64,000 nucleotides of DNA from Strigamia acuminata (lineage: Eukaryota; Arthropoda; Chilopoda; Geophilomorpha; Linotaeniidae): NCBI GenBank assembly GCA_949358305.1, contig OX442314.1, positions 57,793,369 to 57,857,368 of the forward strand, read 5' to 3'. A program made the translations under genes and the position numbers. Below the pieces are notes generated by a model that searched no databases, was not told the DNA's origin, and saw nothing but the letters and a program-made list of their open reading frames with translations. Shown here piece by piece: positions 40,001 to 48,929 of the stretch (positions are counted from its first letter, which is position 1; each line of letters opens with the position of its first letter).

Positions 40001-40757
40001 TTTTGCTTTGCACTCTGCTCCAAATGTGTCTACCGGCTTTACACCAGCAATGCTAACGTATGGCAGAGAAATTCGACCGTTTTGGGACAATCGAGACGTG
40101 TCTTATGACACCCCTTTCGACCCAAATAGGCCCTACGACGCTGTCAGAATGCTAGTCGCTAGACACCGTACTCTGATTGCTGCAGCTCTAAAAAATAAGA
40201 GTCTAGCCCAAGCAAAACAGAAAACTTATTACGATCGACACCGCAGCGACGATAAATTCGAAGTTGGAGATTTGGTTTTACTAAAGACCCACCCATTGTC
40301 CAATGCTGCTAATCGATATGCTGCGTCCCTTGAGGATCGCTTTGAAGGACCATATGTAATTACTAAAGTCTTTAATAACAATGCGTATGCCCTTGCAACA
40401 CCAATCACTTTGCAAGCGAGAGGCACATACAATATTGTAAAACTCAGGAGATTCGTCCCCTCAGAAGAAAAGGCTCAATGGCCCATTTTAGATGAGGAAG
40501 ATGAAGAAGTTCTTGAGAACCGACCTGTGAACACTGGAACAGCAACAATCTTGCCACCACCAGTGCGACCAACAGAATCTGGTATCGCAACCAAGTTGCC
40601 AACACCAGTAGAACCTTTGGGAAATCCAAAAAAGAAAAAGGCTTTGCCTCTGCCACGAGTGGATTCACACAAAACCACGGCAGCACAGTCAAAACCGAAT
40701 TCGGATTCGAAAAGACCATCGAGAAATCATATTTTGCCGATACGATACAGAGATTGA
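37077..40757 (+). CDS. pol: Ty3-B Pol polyprotein (PR-RT-RNase H-IN)
   Basis: 1226 residues. Aspartic protease with DTGA near residue 56 and ILLGCSW near 125; RT with CIDFRWLN and catalytic YLDD near 395; RNase H from HTDASGGGLG near 542 with TDLECLAVVWA; integrase HHCC (HDHPMAGHGG near 784, CNRCQRCK near 822); DDE core Asp in GIDLIGPLP, Asp in SDNGPQF near 911, Glu in LTERVNR near 947; GPY/F module (EGPYVITKVFNNNAYAL). All intact. The start is uncertain: the Met at 37077 gives a non-descript N-terminus, while an ATG at 37058 in another frame opens an acidic stretch (MEEDMEDALFDDISS) that would need a +1 shift near a T-run at 37125-37131 to enter pol. Confidence 0.95.
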   Translation: MLYLMTFHPQNQILAWFFSTEPEIDHVNVALKTGKSITPLPYIKATLNDLKVTALMDTGATHRYISGGMLKKLNLLHFMTPFLENRVVYTGDRPTRPIGTITLPLKWRGGELPVTFTVLPSASKFILLGCSWIIENKIVLNLTEREYFHIDFPHDTFPFDDPPSPEELGNAIMDRWDALVAESKSPFISTADLSQKLLAKSNLSPRQRSQILTLVEKYRHVFSDKAGCHPTLEHPIPTGDAPSFRCKDRPMNPKKAEIYRELVAELLRDGWAEPCEGSYKNPPVIVAKKDGGYRLCIDFRWLNKITIKDVYQMPSISMILACLGGKKFFSTLDLTKGYYQIKLKPSDKKKTAFSTSDGTYQFTRMPFGLCNAPSAFQRMMDQVLGTAQHKWALAYLDDIIIFSDSFEEHLQHLDDILSKLDKNKLTASPSKSFLCPEELNFLGFTMSNGSYSPNNDKVEAILKYPTPSSIKQLQRFIGMVGFYAALIPKLSITQKPFFALLKKDTKWEWSEECNVAFEYLKNQLAKGIMLPLPDFARNFTIHTDASGGGLGAVLMQIDDYGVLRPVAYASRTLQGAENNYSTTDLECLAVVWAVDKFKPYIEYSEYQVETDHHALRFLMTMENPAGRLARWAMKLQNENFTIKYRKGTDNQVADALSRVSLDNGNPLEGKATLTEIIEPVALAYLTNEIDDSMSFENIILQQRADKHLSKLIEWLELDDGQPRPELPKFLEDRQYDCTLTRKGMLIIYAPFKTDFFVEEEDLGIGFKIFIPPSLQLAALQLIHDHPMAGHGGVEVTLERLKRIYFWPNMQKEVKLHVASCNRCQRCKPIQRKPKGLMVPTSPKIGRFEKIGIDLIGPLPRTPNRNRFILVVVDYATGWMEATPLRSAKMTAIAPILKRFFSCHGCPRFMLSDNGPQFISDVYQTLCDDAGVVPIKTTPYHPQTNLTERVNRNIKIMLRIFTFEHDHWDRCIDQINFALHSAPNVSTGFTPAMLTYGREIRPFWDNRDVSYDTPFDPNRPYDAVRMLVARHRTLIAAALKNKSLAQAKQKTYYDRHRSDDKFEVGDLVLLKTHPLSNAANRYAASLEDRFEGPYVITKVFNNNAYALATPITLQARGTYNIVKLRRFVPSEEKAQWPILDEEDEEVLENRPVNTGTATILPPPVRPTESGIATKLPTPVEPLGNPKKKKALPLPRVDSHKTTAAQSKPNSDSKRPSRNHILPIRYRD

Positions 40758-41000
40758 CCACTAGGTGGACACCTCCGAATTCGAAATTCCTACGGACCAA
40801 TCACGAGACGACAACATAGCGTTTCCGGTTTCGTACACGTTGCGTAAAAGACGTTATTCTGCGATACTTAAGAAGGAATCTTGGCAACATCAAATCATTC
40901 TCGTTCCAAGCAAGTGACTGTCCAGTTCGTCTCCTCCGCACGAATCCCGTCGATTTCCTGTTCCGTATATTTGATTTGATCAATTCATTTTTATTTTCCA

Positions 41001-42182
41001 ATGGAAGAATATCCAGCCGGCACTCGAGTCGTATGCCCAGTGTGTTTAGGAAGTTGCGTAACCGAACGCAACAACGGCGCGTTAACTCCGTGCGAAAACT
41101 GTCTTGGCGAAGGACATGTGGATCGCAACGAACCTTTGGAACTCTGGTTCCGTCATTTTATGACGGTATCCGGACGCCCGATTCCAGTAAGAAACCGCGT
41201 GGTCGGTTGGATGCGAGTGCGTTCTCGTAGAGAAAGAAAGAAGTCAGAAAAGGCGTTTTACGCCAATTCCGGCGCCTCGACTTCGGCCCAATCGCCACGA
41301 ACGGGATCAAATCCCAATTCCACGTCAAAAGCTGACGATACAACGACTGGACGAGTTTCAAAAAGAGCGGTTTTACGCTTGAAACTAGCCGGATTTGCGG
41401 CGAATCGTTCGCAAACGTCGCAGACACCAAAAACTTCAACTTCGAGTTCGACTAAAATCCTTCGACCACCGAAGAAAGTGACTGTAAAACAGTCATGTTC
41501 GACGGTGACAGAATCGAAAGCCAAACCACGCTCTGAGATTTCGGCGGCCCTCGTCGCAATGCGACTAAAGATCCGCGAACGAAATCCAAAGATGGCGGAA
41601 GAGACAGTAAACGCTTTAGCCAAAGAACGTCTCAAGTGGGAGAAGGTCGCTGATTATAAACAGCGACAAGCCGCCCTCGCCGTGAGCCAACGAGTGACCG
41701 CTACGGTTACGTCATGTACGCAAGCGGCGAAGAAATCAATCCCACCACCGTCGTGTACGATCGTCTCAAACGATACGAGCATGCCGACGGAATTCGTTTG
41801 TTCCTCGACTGTTTTACAGTCAATTCCAAATCCAGCGGTCATTATGCCGCCGATATTCGGCAAGAGACCAACGGACATTTCATTTCAGAATCTCCAGACC
41901 GCTCCGATGTCAACCGAAAATGGCGCGGCCGCCACCGAGACCGTCGCCGAAGCATCGAGTGCGATGGAAACCGAAGAATCGCATACGCCTCCGCCGCCTC
42001 TTCCACCACAATCGAAGGCAGAGAAGGCGGAGAAAAAAGCGGAAAAGAAAACCAGATCCGCCGCGAAGCGAGAGCAAAAGACGCGTCGTAACCTGGCGAA
42101 GGAGCTGCCGTCGATAAAAGAGAACGAACGTGACGACGACGACGAGACGCCACCGACGCCCGGCAAGACGCTACAGATATAG
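41001..42182 (+). CDS. Ty3-B third ORF with DnaJ-like Cys-rich finger
   Basis: 393 residues, a separate ORF 243 bases after pol, in the place of env in errantiviruses, but with no signal peptide or membrane segment. Residues 12-41 hold CPVCLGSC followed by CENCLGEG, two CxxCxGx(G/C) repeats of the kind that bind zinc in DnaJ/Hsp40. Then come a basic Ser/Thr-rich region (RRERKKSEK near residue 75), a conserved-looking helix (AALVAMRLKIRERNPKMAEE near residue 180) and a C-terminal Lys/Glu-rich stretch after a Pro run (AEKAEKKAEKKTRSAAKREQ). The intact frame in an element with identical LTRs argues it is used. I do not recognise the family. A nucleic-acid or protein-binding accessory factor is possible, nothing more can be said. 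Confidence 0.8.
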   Translation: MEEYPAGTRVVCPVCLGSCVTERNNGALTPCENCLGEGHVDRNEPLELWFRHFMTVSGRPIPVRNRVVGWMRVRSRRERKKSEKAFYANSGASTSAQSPRTGSNPNSTSKADDTTTGRVSKRAVLRLKLAGFAANRSQTSQTPKTSTSSSTKILRPPKKVTVKQSCSTVTESKAKPRSEISAALVAMRLKIRERNPKMAEETVNALAKERLKWEKVADYKQRQAALAVSQRVTATVTSCTQAAKKSIPPPSCTIVSNDTSMPTEFVCSSTVLQSIPNPAVIMPPIFGKRPTDISFQNLQTAPMSTENGAAATETVAEASSAMETEESHTPPPPLPPQSKAEKAEKKAEKKTRSAAKREQKTRRNLAKELPSIKENERDDDDETPPTPGKTLQI

Positions 42183-42653
42183 AAGAAGTGGCCAGTTTTT
42201 CTCAAAACTTTATAATGCCAATAGTGTTGATAGTTTTTACATTTTTTAAATGGTTTTTTCTCTATCAAGGTAATAATAATAGTCCTAACTTTTATTCTCA
42301 AAGCTACAAATGCATTTACTTACCTATTAGAATTAAATTAACTTAGATTTTAATATTTTCAAAGAATTTTTTATTCAAATGTTTTAAAAATTTACAAGTG
42401 TTATTTACAGTATTTATATTTCACGAATTGTATTTTGTCTTCATCCTGGGGGTAAGTGTGCGTTGTTTTCTCTGGTGTATTTTTCCCGATGTTACCTGCT
42501 GGTGATCCGTGGTCCAGTTGTCATCAACTCATCCGGTCATCTGGTTATCTGCAAAAAAGAAAAGTAATGATTAATTTTTAATTATGAAATTAACTTTCAA
42601 ACAACCACTTTCGTGATTGTGTTGAGGTACCCCTCTCAGTACTTACCTTTTTT
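42183..42653 (+). other. 3' untranslated region of Ty3-B
   Basis: AT-rich, no ORF. Ends in the polypurine tract. Confidence 0.6.
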
Positions 42654-42666
42654 AGGGGGGGGGAGA
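42654..42666 (+). other. Polypurine tract of Ty3-B
   Basis: AGGGGGGGGGAGA, preceded by a T-run and followed directly by the TG of the 3' LTR. This is the expected primer for plus-strand synthesis. Confidence 0.93.
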
Positions 42667-43288
42667 TGTGACCGGCTGCCCGCTCAGTCCGCTCACTTGC
42701 CTGCAACACACGGCGCTTCCACGGCTCTCGCGCACCTCGTGTGTTTCTCGCGCGCACCTGTTGCGGACCCCCGCACCAGGTGGAGCTGATGGTCGTTGGC
42801 CCGGCTAATTGGGAACCGGAAGTGCCCCTTCCGGAAGTGGTGGGCCCCGCAGAGGCCCAGAGAGTTCTCTAACTTCCAGCATGGCGAACGGTCGCTTCCA
42901 CGATCGCTCTTCCACGCTGGCGGCAATGACGAATCCAGTTGGCGTAGCGACTCTGTCGCCCGCCGGGACTTGATAGTCCACGTTCCCCATGTCCGTCCTG
43001 CGTTCTCCGTGAACGTAGCGGCGACATGGCTAAACGGTATTCCGACCACGTGTGTCATGGCGGCCATTGGCCGCCGTGCCACGCGGTCTTGTTAGGGACG
43101 GCTGTTCGCAGCCGTCGCATTGGGAAATGCACTGGGAGACACCACATCATACCCCTAGACATCAATAAAGCTTACCTTAAACTAAACTTGTGTCTCTTGT
43201 GTATTTCGGAGTGAATTCTATCGTGTGTGTTGTGTCCAGCGCCTCGTGGCTCTCCCCCGACCACGTGGCGACCGTCCAAACACTCACA
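42667..43288 (+). repeat. 3' LTR of Ty3-B
   Basis: 622 bp, identical by eye to the 5' LTR. AATAAA at 43164-43169 is the likely polyadenylation signal of the element. Confidence 0.97.
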
Positions 43289-43359
43289 ACTAGATGAGAG
43301 CTCTGGTGTTTGATATTTCTGTGCTGGTTTATAATTCACGCGAACCAGTGTGTACAATG

Positions 43360-43880
43360 TGGTTCTGTTAGACTGCATTCTATAAATGACTGTAGCATTT
43401 ATCACACGCAACATTGCAGAGATAATATTGGTTCTGTTAGTCTGCATTCTATAAATGGATGTAGCATTTATCAGATGTGACATTTATTTAATTTAATTGG
43501 TAGTTTGCGAGTAGACTGGTATTTAGCTGGTCTACAGGTTTCAATTCGTTCTGACTATTCCTTTGACAGTTCTATCATGGTGATAAAATCGCTTTTAAAG
43601 AGAGTGATTCTGTATTTTAGAAAATTGAATGTATTTTTTTCATTTTTGTTGTAAAATCCCTGCATCTAATTGATTTATTTTCGTACAGTTTAAAGGTTTT
43701 ATTATGCCACCAAAGGTCATTGAAGTAATTTTATGCTTTGAAATTTAATGCATCCATTTAAGAAATATCGTAATTAACCATATTTACATAAGAACTAGCT
43801 ATTTTTAGACGCTCTGGAATTTTTTAAATTGGTTAATATTTATAAACTGCAATTAATTTAATTTAAATTGCTAAGTCTTA
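43360..43880. repeat. Dispersed repeat R, copy 2
   Basis: Matches copy 1 (8615-9065) from GGTTCTGTTAGTCTGCATTC onwards. Here the 5' unit with its small inverted repeat is present twice (43361 and 43431). It begins 70 bases after the Ty3-B insertion site. Confidence 0.82.
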
Positions 43881-44545
43881 ATTTTTTATTTGTTTCATTT
43901 CTGGATGCAAGAAAAAAGATTTTCATTTTGATGACTTAACATTTCCATTTCCCAGTAATGTGCAACTGTCCCTGGATTTGGTAGTAATATTCATGTTTCT
44001 GTTTGAAGATCAGCTTGCCTTTTTGAATTGTTTCATTCAAGTTATTTCTTTTTCTTAACTGCCTACAAAGGCGTTAAATCCTTTGCTCATGCGAGACATT
44101 TTACTTCAACAATTTGATTTTTTCTGGTTATGGCATCAGGACTGGCTCCCAAGTACCTCTTCTCTAGATCCACAAATAACCCACATGAACTTGCTTTCAA
44201 CCCATATACTTTTTAACTTTGATATATCAATTGGCTCACTGTCATGTCACTTCCATAACGCTAATTTTCTTTTATTAAAAATTAAAAATTATTAAATTGA
44301 AAATGATTTGTGACAATTTTTAATTGTTTAATTTGTCTCAATAAGATCTGGCCAGTTGCCTTTTTCTATATAGGAATATGGTTCACAAATTGCTTCAGTC
44401 AGAAGTGATTGAGTCTCAAGTGAAAGTATCCAATGGTTTCTCTAATAGGTTAAGCAAATTATCTGCTGGTTGGCTTTTTCCGTTTTTCCTTGAAAATCAA
44501 TAATGACTTTTTGTAAGTTTACAATATCCAAAAGATAATCTGAAT
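43881..44545. other. Intergenic AT-rich sequence
   Basis: No coding or repeat signal recognised. Confidence 0.4.
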
Positions 44546-44836
44546 TTAGTGTTTGTAATTCCTCAATCTTGGTTTCATTTCATCTTTCCGTTTGCGACGT
44601 TTCAGTGCACACCAAATTTGACAGCCTGTTGTCCCAATCTTAACAGATGGACTAATTCTGGTGAGGATGTAGTGGGTCGTGTTGGATGGTTGGCTTGACT
44701 GAATCTGCCAATTGGATGGGATAAAGCCACACTTTGCCACTGTGCTAACTTGGTTAAGCAGATAGCGACTGCTGAGACCGATAACAAAAGAAAGGCCCTC
44801 TTCTTTTCTTCGGGATACTAAAACAATTACAGACAA
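44546..44836 (-). CDS. Open frame of 96 codons, unknown
   Basis: Contains SRRKEEGLSFVIGLSSRYLL and ISPSVKIGTTGCQIWCALKR followed by a basic end. Composition is plausible but no family is recognised; it may be a chance frame or a decayed exon next to the acidic frame at 44850-45052. Confidence 0.2.
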   Translation of the reverse strand: MSVIVLVSRRKEEGLSFVIGLSSRYLLNQVSTVAKCGFIPSNWQIQSSQPSNTTHYILTRISPSVKIGTTGCQIWCALKRRKRKDEMKPRLRNYKH

Positions 44837-44849
44837 AAGACCCAGTCTC

Positions 44850-45052
44850 TTAGCTAGGCACCGGAAAGGGGAATTCTTTTAGCATGGTCATTACTTCGTC
44901 TTCAATCGATGGTGGGGACCCTTCAAACACGGACTCAGTCGAAGAAGCCAACTGGCTTTGTCTCGACAACTCATTCTCACAAATCATTGGGACATTTGAC
45001 TCGCCTGAGCCGACGTCCTCGTCCTTGCGTGGCGGTGGCCGTTACACTTGCT
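44850..45052 (-). CDS. Acidic coding-like terminal exon, unknown
   Basis: A minus-strand frame open over about 67 codons to a TAA at 44850: DEDVGSGESNVPMICENELS, then SVFEGSPPSIEDEVMTMLKE and FPFPVPS. Acidic with Ser/Pro, typical of a protein tail. No start Met in frame, so it would be a 3' exon. No family recognised. Confidence 0.3.
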
Positions 45053-45208
45053 CGTTCAAGCAAGGATGACAGTGGTGGTGAATATTTATCAACAAAGGTC
45101 AATACAGCTAATGAATTAAACTTGACTAATGAGATTGGTTTCATTGACAAATGGATACGTTAATATATTGACTTGTGTTTGTCGTTTTTTCAAAAAGAAA
45201 TCCAAAGT

Positions 45209-46254
45209 TTATTTAAAATTACGAAACCGTAAACATTGTCGCGTCCTACCTGGTGATAGGTTTAATGTGCTAACGTGTACTACTTTACCTGTGATCTTAC
45301 TAAATATGTAAATTACCCAAATGAATACCAAATGTATGTAAATGAACAAGTAATTTATTCAATAGGCTTGGAGGCCTTAAAATACACTCAGTATAAACTA
45401 GAGTCGACTTGGTCAGATCGAACAAAGGATTTCCCAAGATGGCGTCGTCGGTTCCGCGTGGTCGGCGGAACAAAGGCGGCGTCTCGAGTTGTCGTTAATT
45501 CGTCACGGATTCGTCGTTCACGGACGCGGTGGAATGCTCTTTCGAGTCTTCTATCCGTGCCTGTTGTCTAGGGGTTGGTTTTAGCGTCGCAAGGCTCCGT
45601 CCAGAAACGTGGAGTTTCTTACAGGGCACTCGGACACTTCGCAATGGAAATAATCGTGGGTCGATTATTCGGCGTGAATCTACAAGGGTTATTTTCCGGC
45701 TTTCGCGGGGAAATAACACACAGTGTAAATTCGTGAGAGTTACAGTTGCACTGGAATCAGCGGTCCTCGATCAATCCTAACTTTTAGTTGAAGTTGGCCT
45801 GACGGTGAGGTAGTTGCTGTGTTCTTGGTGTCGTTTGTGTAAGTTCTGCTTGTAGGGCGCGAAACTCTACCTGATATAGGCCAGGGTGAGGGGCCTGGTT
45901 CGGCCAATGGGGGCCGGCCACGCGCCACCTCACCCCCTCGGGGCACGCGCTTCCCAGGGGGGGAAGGCGAAGCCAACGCGACGGGACTGACCTTTCCTAG
46001 TGACTCATGCGGATGGCGTCCGCTGGAGGGACGACCACCCGCAGGGTCACCACAACATTTAGATGTGTTGGCAAAATCGCCCATTTTAATGGTGACGTCG
46101 CTGATGAGAGACATCGGGATTTTTATGCCAGTTAGCTCGACTTCTTCGTCGATTGGCACGATGTTCTCATCGAACAGCACTGCGTGTGCATGGGTGACAT
46201 CCTCGCAGGTACTTTTTCTCGAGCGGTCGGCGAACTGGGCCCCTGGATGCTCCG
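45209..46254 (-). pseudogene. Terminal exon of an unknown gene, split by a solo LTR
   Basis: Coding parts 46254-46055 and 45236-45209 on the minus strand. The frame starts after a CCCGACAG acceptor at 46254 and reads SRKSTCEDVTHAHAVLFDEN, IVPIDEEVELTGIKIPMSL and ISDVTIKMGDFANTSKC. The LTR then interrupts it, and the frame resumes in phase five codons before a stop when the LTR and one ACAT are taken out. As it stands the protein would gain an LTR-encoded tail. Family not recognised. Confidence 0.5.
45237..46054 (-). mobile_element. Solo LTR, 818 bp, TSD ACAT
   Basis: On the plus strand it starts TGTCGCGTCCTACC and ends GCAGGGTCACCACA, with ACAT on both sides (45233-45236 and 46055-46058). 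It shares TGTCGCG at the start, TTTATTC about 120 bases in, AAGATGGCGTC and CTGTTGTCTAGG with the Ty3-A LTR in the same order, so it is a relative of Ty3-A in the same (minus) orientation. Confidence 0.88.
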
Positions 46255-47357
46255 CTGTCGGGCACGGTCAAAACAATACAACTGCCGGTTGTGCAAATGG
46301 CAGAGGCAAGGAATCAGAATTGCAAGGACAATTAAATTCTCTTGCAAAAGAAATTCCAGGATTCTAAGTAAGGTCCTGAAACTGTAAAGAAGTGTAATAA
46401 CTAAACACAAAAAGAATCATAGAAATTTCATGAATCTGCTCTGAAAACTGCAGAGATAACTTTGCAATTGTTAGCGAGACAACAGGATCATTGTACAAAG
46501 TATGCGATTTGACCAATTCGGACTTGGCCTGCCTTAAAACATGAAGGTTGCGTAAATGCAATGGCTCACAATCGGACGGTTTCATTACTGTATATTTGTA
46601 GCCATGTAATAGCAGCAAGTTTTTTGTCTTGCAGAGTCGACGCAACAAGTAGTTTTGTCTCTCCTGCAAAGTGCCGTTTTTTAATCGAATGTCCGGCAGT
46701 TTTTACATTACCAAACACTTGACATGTCATGTTTACTACCCAGTTGGCAGCAAATAAAAATAATCTTTCGCCAATCCGATCGCGATCAAAGCTTGAATTC
46801 GCTTCCTGTGACGCTCCTTCCGTTTTCGGTTTCTCAGCGTGCTGGTCGCGACCGAGTGTCCTTTGGTCGTCCTTCGGGGGATGACTGGCGGGGAATCCTG
46901 CCGTCTTGTCGATTCTGATGGATGTCAAGAAGTGACGGTTCGTCGCAAAGAGGATCTTTCCGACAATCGTGTGGTAATCTCTAAGAAAAGAGAGCATCTC
47001 TCCCTTCCGCGTTCTCGTTCGGTGTCGGTCCTCTCTGCCCAACTGGCGGAGGACGCAATTCTTCGCTCGGCCTGCTCTTCGCCGGGCGAGGCAGGCTCGA
47101 GCGTCACCTGTGACAGTCTGAGCAGACGACGACTCGGGTCCTCGAGCTGGAGCTACTCGATCGGCTCGGGTGCTTCCTACTTGTTGACAAGCCCATTCCT
47201 GAGGGGGAAATCGCCCGTCTTCGTCGCAGAGGTCCATGAGATGGTGGATCAGCGCGACGCTTCGTCTTCTTACAATGTCGACGGCTCCCGAGGATACCAT
47301 CGTGGTAAAGCTGCCACATTTCGGACTGTGTGGCGGTGAATCCCATTGGGGTTTTTA
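46255..47357. other. Stretch without a supported gene
   Basis: Several long overlapping frames exist on both strands (for example 46566-47300 minus), as expected in GC-rich DNA without stops, but none shows a domain. The part above 47000 may belong with the ORF at 47358-47813, since coding-like segments (RSVALIHHLMDLCDEDGRFP, MWQLYHDGILG) occur just downstream of it in other frames. Confidence 0.35.
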
Positions 47358-47813
47358 TCATGGAGTCAGTCGGTCCTCGTTTACGTCTCGGAGCCATCCG
47401 CGGACTTCTTCCGGGGAGAAGCCGCTCCTTTCCAATATGCGTGTTACAGCACGGGTCGCTGTTCGTTCTAAGCGGGCGATCTCTTCGTCCACTATCAGTT
47501 GTCGAGCCTCCATCGTCGGGGCCTCGCGCCACCTTTGGGAGGTGTGCATCTCGGCCACTGTGCCAGGATATTGTTCATCGAGAAACTCGGAGTAGACGGG
47601 GCTCTTCGGATCCAAATCGGGTTGGATCTGCGGCCTTGCTCTCTTCCTCATCCCTTCTGCCAGTGTCTTCGATCGCTCAAATCTCTCTTCGATGGTTCGG
47701 GAGTACTGCAGGCGGAGCCTCCATGCGCTGGCATCTGCGGGGTAGGCCTGTCGCAAGAAGTTCGGCAAGGCTGGGCTGAAGATGTTACTGTCCGTTTGCG
47801 TCGCCGCTGGCAA
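47358..47813 (-). CDS. 151-residue ORF, helical and charged, unknown (gag-like?)
   Basis: Starts MPAATQTDSNIFSPALPNFL, followed by AYPADASAWRLRLQYSRTIE and a charged helical region (ARLERTATRAVTRILERSGF). The even charge pattern and lack of low complexity suggest real coding sequence. Downstream frames continue in broken form, so it could be the N-terminus of a decayed retroelement Gag or a host exon. No motif recognised. Confidence 0.4.
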   Translation of the reverse strand: MPAATQTDSNIFSPALPNFLRQAYPADASAWRLRLQYSRTIEERFERSKTLAEGMRKRARPQIQPDLDPKSPVYSEFLDEQYPGTVAEMHTSQRWREAPTMEARQLIVDEEIARLERTATRAVTRILERSGFSPEEVRGWLRDVNEDRLTP

Positions 47814-48721
47814 AGCGTACCAAGTCTGCAGAAGGTCTACCTATAATAATGTTAGACCACAATTTTAATTTTAATTATTCCATTTAACGATGGGAATCAG
47901 AAAAATTCTCAAGATCGACGGTGGCACCAAACTCCTTTCTTTTGTTGCGGCCGTCGGTCTTAATCCTGTGTTTTGCAGGTCTGCGGTGATCTCCGCTGTC
48001 GTAGCGCTGATCCAACACTACTTTCGAACTCAGGCGGTTCGCTTAAAAAGGGGTTGCAAAATTAAACCGAACTTTAAATAACGATGTCGCCGTTGATCCT
48101 TCTCCTTGTTCGTCCATTGGTCCAGGTGTCCTCTAAGAGTTACCGGGCTACAATCCCCCCCCGGGTGTGGGCGCTGAGTTTATAAGGAAGGGACGGACCC
48201 CAAGAGCCCATTGAAAAGCATCTTTCACCTTTGAATAATTCCCCAAACGATCATTCAATAAGCATCCCAGGAAATACTAGGTGGATACGTCAATAGAGAA
48301 AAGTTCCCCTTAGAGATTCAAAAGCTGAAATCGAAGACCAGTTAATGGATACAGCTAGAAGCAGGGGGTCCGAATATCGGTTCACTTTCAGTTAAATGGG
48401 CCTAAAATACCGAGTAAAAAAAATTAAGAAATCTACAGAGCGACGCGGCCCAAATTGGCAATGGCCAGATTGGCGATTTTTAAATCGCTCTCAAATTGGC
48501 GATATGCTTATTTGGCGCCAAATTTAAAACAATGTAATAATAAATTAATAATGAAAGGATCATATTGGCGATGCTGAATTATTGTAATTTGATTTCAAAT
48601 TGGCGATGAATCCAATTGGCGATTGGGTAAAACACCATTTTTAGTAAAAAAAAAAAAACGCTCATTTATCCGGTGCTTCACTGCAGCATACTCATTTCTT
48701 AACGCTGCTGACGCCATTTTT
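47814..48721. other. Intergenic with ATTGGCGAT cluster and poly-C run
   Basis: An eight-C run near 48152-48160 is preceded by GTTACCGGGCTACAAT. Read on the minus strand this is a purine tract followed by TGTAGCCCGG, which could be a polypurine tract and LTR start. 48450-48630 holds five ATTGGCGAT motifs plus two variants. No gene. Confidence 0.4.
48465..48630 (+). repeat. Cluster of ATTGGCGAT motifs
   Basis: Exact ATTGGCGAT occurs about five times with irregular spacing, plus ATTGGCAAT and TTTGGCGCC variants. The core TTGGCGA resembles the TTCGCCAATGG core of the foldback arms only loosely. Confidence 0.6.
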
Positions 48722-48917
48722 TTATTGGTTTGTAATTTGGTGTCCGCTTCTTTTTTTAGCAATTTCCACATCTTCTGAGTCTGTTATCTCAACCATTTCT
48801 TGAGCAGATTTAAAATACTGTTGTACATCTATTGGCAAATCATAAATTTCGATTTGTGGAAGGATTTTTGCTAAAAATCTTTTTTTTAAAGCAAAGCGCT
48901 TTCTGCCTTTGCAAACC
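48722..48917 (-). CDS. Terminal exon, unknown gene
   Basis: Begins after a good acceptor (TTTTTTCGTTTCAG) and encodes VCKGRKRFALKKRFLAKILP followed by QIEIYDLPIDVQQYFKSAQE and a charged end, stop at 48722. Coding-like; upstream is LINE sequence, so the rest of the gene may have been lost or lie beyond the LINE. Confidence 0.35.
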
Positions 48918-48929
48918 TGAAACGAAAAA

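Larger units (their letters stand above)
32560..43288 (+). mobile_element. Complete Ty3/gypsy retrotransposon Ty3-B, 10.7 kb, TSD ACTA
   Basis: 622-bp LTRs at 32560-33181 and 42667-43288 appear identical, and the element is flanked by ACTA at 32556-32559 and 43289-43292. Order: LTR, primer-binding site, 2.2-kb leader, gag, pol, a third ORF, 3' untranslated region, polypurine tract, LTR. All three ORFs are open. Identical LTRs mean insertion was very recent in evolutionary terms, and the element may still move. Its pol is of the same general lineage as Ty3-A (shared SRKLQGAE/SRTLQGAE and AGRLARW motifs, tRNA-Pro-type primer site), but the LTRs and gag differ. Confidence 0.97.

Noticed and set aside
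41001-42182. Third ORF of Ty3-B as an envelope gene
   Set aside because: No signal peptide, no transmembrane segment, no glycosylation-rich ectodomain; it is basic and Cys-rich at the start.
46566-47300. 244-codon minus-strand frame
   Set aside because: Composition changes along the frame and competing frames of similar length exist on both strands; no motif.
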